The notes under the pieces were generated by a model. That model saw only the letters and a list, made by a program, of their open reading frames with translations. It was not told where the DNA came from and did not search any database. This document shows, in pieces, positions 5,401 to 6,264 of a stretch of 6,264 bases of DNA (position 1 is its first letter; each line of letters begins with the position of its first letter). The stretch lies in assembly GCA_903869975.1 (NCBI GenBank), contig CAIQBF010000062.1:1-6264 (forward strand). Reading direction: 5' to 3'. Source of the DNA: an uncultured bacterium (GTDB lineage Bacteria; Patescibacteriota; Minisyncoccia; Phycocordibacterales; UBA9973). The position numbers and the translations under genes are program-made.

Positions 5401-6264
5401 ACAATTCAGAGCAATTATGAAGCTGCGCTTGTTGAGTGGCAGCAAGATCTTGAGGGAGACCTTAAGGCTATCACGGGACAATCCGGACACATTCCCATGT
5501 TCTTGTCTCAGATGAGTTCGTACTTTTCTTCATATGGAAACAATCCGTATCCTGATATCCCGCTCGCGCAGCTTGCTGTTTCGGAAAATTATACCGATAA
5601 ATTCTATATGGTTGCACCGAAATATTTCTTTAATTACTCGGATCAACACCATCTCACGGCTGCGAGTTCGCGTTGGCTCGGTGAATATTACGGTAAGGTG
5701 ATGAAGCAGGTGATCGTGGATCATGTTGCATGGCGACCGCTTAGTCCGAACTCTGTTACTCGCTCAGGTAATGTTATTACGGCGGTATTTCATGTTCCAT
5801 CGGGAAGCCTGGCTTTCGATACGACGCTCATGCAAGCATTTCCAAATTATGGATTTGAATACTCGGATTCGACGAATTCTGCAACAATAAGTTCGGTTTC
5901 TATTACGGGTTCAGACACTGTACAGATTGTACTCTCGGGTGTTCCGACAGGTACAAGTCAGCGCTTGCGTTATGCCTACACGGGAACAACCGGCTCCCTT
6001 GCGGGGAGTCATGCGACCGGTGCATCTGGTGGAAACCTTCGTGATACAGATAACTATCCGTCACTCTATGGTAATACGCTCTATAACTGGGCTGTGCATT
6101 TCGATAAAGCAGTTTCGGTTGTAACAGACAGTACTCCACCAACACTCTCCTCTGTTTCCATCGCTTCAAACAATACAACGACCACGCTCGCGAAAGCAGG
6201 CAATACAATAACGCTTACGTTTACGGCCGATGAGACCATCAGTACACCAACAGTAACCTTCCTC
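2452..6264 (+). CDS. Large secreted multidomain protein with SGNH carbohydrate esterase domain (partial, runs off the right edge)
   Basis: The frame stays open for 1271 codons from ATG 2452, the first start after an in-frame TAA at 2419, and has no stop. Residues 1-30 are a Sec signal peptide: MKIHRS, a hydrophobic core, then PAHA before Ala31. The order after it is: concanavalin A/laminin-G-like module (about 32-230), FN3 (235-326), FN3 (331-423), second concanavalin A-like module (427-624), third FN3 (629-723), an Ig-like domain with DPNGDSEG and YRW (728-823), an SGNH hydrolase (about 830-1090), a beta-rich segment (1090-1222), and a bacterial Ig-like repeat starting DSTPPTLSSVSI (1226 on). 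The hydrolase resembles the sialate O-acetylesterase type: VGQSLSIG gives the nucleophile Ser843, HGETD lies at 967-971, and DQHHLT gives Asp1064 and His1067. Such enzymes remove acetyl groups from sugars outside the cell; the substrate here is unknown. More Ig-like repeats and a surface anchor probably follow. The mature visible part has six cysteines. Confidence 0.9.
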   Translation, partial: MKIHRSLIAASLSAIFICAGVFFVSVPAHAATLMTDTFTSTTIDTSKWTETDTGGAGGSSGNIQTFTGSSNGLYIKGNTSWGGNNLKTANTYSRATYNVTLEADITVADCTSGTYYPSFGYGRPYDTLTGTADYIFYYPVNGPITGNYYATGTGGATENKTYAFTCTNNTPYHIKLTMKTGGGYDLFINNSVTANITSTAGTVNGVFYFQQYASSATPTKITNVNIYDSSVVTAPDAPTSLSTTPGNLQMGLSWTAPASNGGAAITDYVIEYRTGGGAYSTFSDGTSTSTSATVTGLTNGTSYDFRVSAVNSAGTGTASSVATATPIAGAPGAPTSLASTTSVAQQVDLTWTAPVSDGGSAITDYTIEYAVHGGAYSTFADGTSTATSASVTGLTNNTQYDFRVKTVNASGTSGASNVVSDTPYSYVLVERFTGTTINGTNWTEVDPTGTGGTTGKVRQNGSLTVQGIGAFASQNGLYTVSTYDRSSSDISMEVTVTSSTCPGIGADFGYGNLNFASGSAGGAYIMTQVGANWYLYYWVNGANQSLVSPVLLSGVTCSAGVPNTFRLVARTGGTGGVDVYANGSGTAAASILTSGGTFSNKAFFLGAYDSAGLTTTYDDVKIVGPATIPSAPSSLSGTAGDAQVALTWSVPSTNGGSALTDYVVQYRLTAAGGAYSTFSDGTSTSTSATVTGLTNGACYDFQVAAVNGIGTSAYSTAETNKCPVSVTPGAPTALAASIAGFTNLNDWVTGSYIFADPNGDSEGVSTYRWLSATTLGGVYSAIPGATSLNYNIASSDLGNYLKFEVTPVSTVSPTTGSAVLSSGIGPIGTDSAYFNQIMSVGQSLSIGINTGSSLTTTQPYNNKMLTIGSSSGTGGGIGSGTSFTALVENGGLESPGSSIANTITSNVPSNLFDAVVSNNGANGYAYSQLKQGTVQYTVGTTQTTNIKAAALGVSSRIARVVGITNIHGETDNHNEILAGTAHATIQSNYEAALVEWQQDLEGDLKAITGQSGHIPMFLSQMSSYFSSYGNNPYPDIPLAQLAVSENYTDKFYMVAPKYFFNYSDQHHLTAASSRWLGEYYGKVMKQVIVDHVAWRPLSPNSVTRSGNVITAVFHVPSGSLAFDTTLMQAFPNYGFEYSDSTNSATISSVSITGSDTVQIVLSGVPTGTSQRLRYAYTGTTGSLAGSHATGASGGNLRDTDNYPSLYGNTLYNWAVHFDKAVSVVTDSTPPTLSSVSIASNNTTTTLAKAGNTITLTFTADETISTPTVTFL
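2545..3141 (+). repeat. Concanavalin A-like module, copy 1 (within the large gene)
   Basis: This encodes residues 32-230. It begins with DTFTSTTIDTSKWTE, holds FGYG after the first cysteine, and ends in a beta strand, KITNVNIYDS. It carries Cys110 and Cys166. It matches copy 2 in order of motifs, though not closely in residues. Such jelly-roll modules usually bind or process glycans; no catalytic residues are evident. Confidence 0.65.
3154..3429 (+). repeat. Fibronectin type III domain 1 (within the large gene)
   Basis: This encodes residues 235-326. It shows the bacterial FN3 pattern: PDAPTSL, LSWTAP, NGGAAITDYVIEYR, then VTGLTNGTSYDFRVSAVN. It shares a 23-nt identical stretch (3280-3302) with domain 3. 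Confidence 0.9.
3442..3720 (+). repeat. Fibronectin type III domain 2 (within the large gene)
   Basis: This encodes residues 331-423, with PGAPTSL, LTWTAP, DGGSAITDYTIEY, VTGLTNNTQYDFRV and VNASGTS. It directly follows domain 1 and acts as a rigid spacer or weak ligand-binding unit in comparable secreted carbohydrate enzymes. Confidence 0.9.
3730..4323 (+). repeat. Concanavalin A-like module, copy 2 (within the large gene)
   Basis: This encodes residues 427-624, starting VERFTGTTINGTNWTEVD and ending in TTYDDVKIVG. The TG-rich loop after the first strand, the FGYG motif and the cysteine pair (501 and 557, exactly as far apart as 110 and 166) mark it as a duplicate of copy 1. Confidence 0.65.
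4336..4620 (+). repeat. Fibronectin type III domain 3 (within the large gene)
   Basis: This encodes residues 629-723: PSAPSSL, LTWSVP, NGGSALTDYVVQYR, VTGLTNGACYDFQVAAVN. Unlike domains 1 and 2 it carries two cysteines, Cys698 and Cys722, which could pair. Its centre is identical to domain 1 over 23 nt (4468-4490). Confidence 0.9.

Overview
The window looks like chromosomal DNA from a bacterium with a small genome, most likely of the Patescibacteria (Candidate Phyla Radiation), Parcubacteria group. This rests on short forms of ribosomal protein S2 and EF-Ts with CPR-like wording, a tRNA gene without an encoded CCA end, weak or absent Shine-Dalgarno sequences before every gene, and a giant mosaic secreted protein next to core translation genes. 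The assignment is an inference from sequence style and could not be tested here.

The left part (about 34-2295) is read on the minus strand. From promoter to terminator it runs: a probable promoter with an extended -10 at 2267-2275, a leader of about 135 nt with small hairpins, rpsB (S2), tsf (EF-Ts), an unrecognised small membrane protein, two tandem hairpins, tRNA-Thr(UGU), and a strong intrinsic terminator only 4 nt past the tRNA. No convincing promoter or terminator lies inside this block. The simplest reading is therefore one translation-related transcription unit that ends in a tRNA. Bases 1-33 hold nothing I can call.

Bases 2126-2451 form a divergent intergenic region. It carries the rpsB leader and promoter on the minus strand and one or two promoters for the right-hand gene on the plus strand, the better one with a perfect TGCTATAAT extended -10.

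The right part (2452-6264) is one long plus-strand reading frame that runs off the window without a stop: 1271 codons are visible. It encodes a Sec-exported protein ordered as signal peptide, concanavalin A/laminin-G-like module, two fibronectin type III (FN3) domains, a second concanavalin A-like module, a third FN3, an Ig-like domain, an SGNH hydrolase of the sialate O-acetylesterase type (Ser843, Asp1064, His1067), a beta-rich region, and the start of a bacterial Ig-like repeat. It is probably a surface-bound or secreted carbohydrate esterase with many binding and spacer modules, and is unrelated in function to the rpsB operon.
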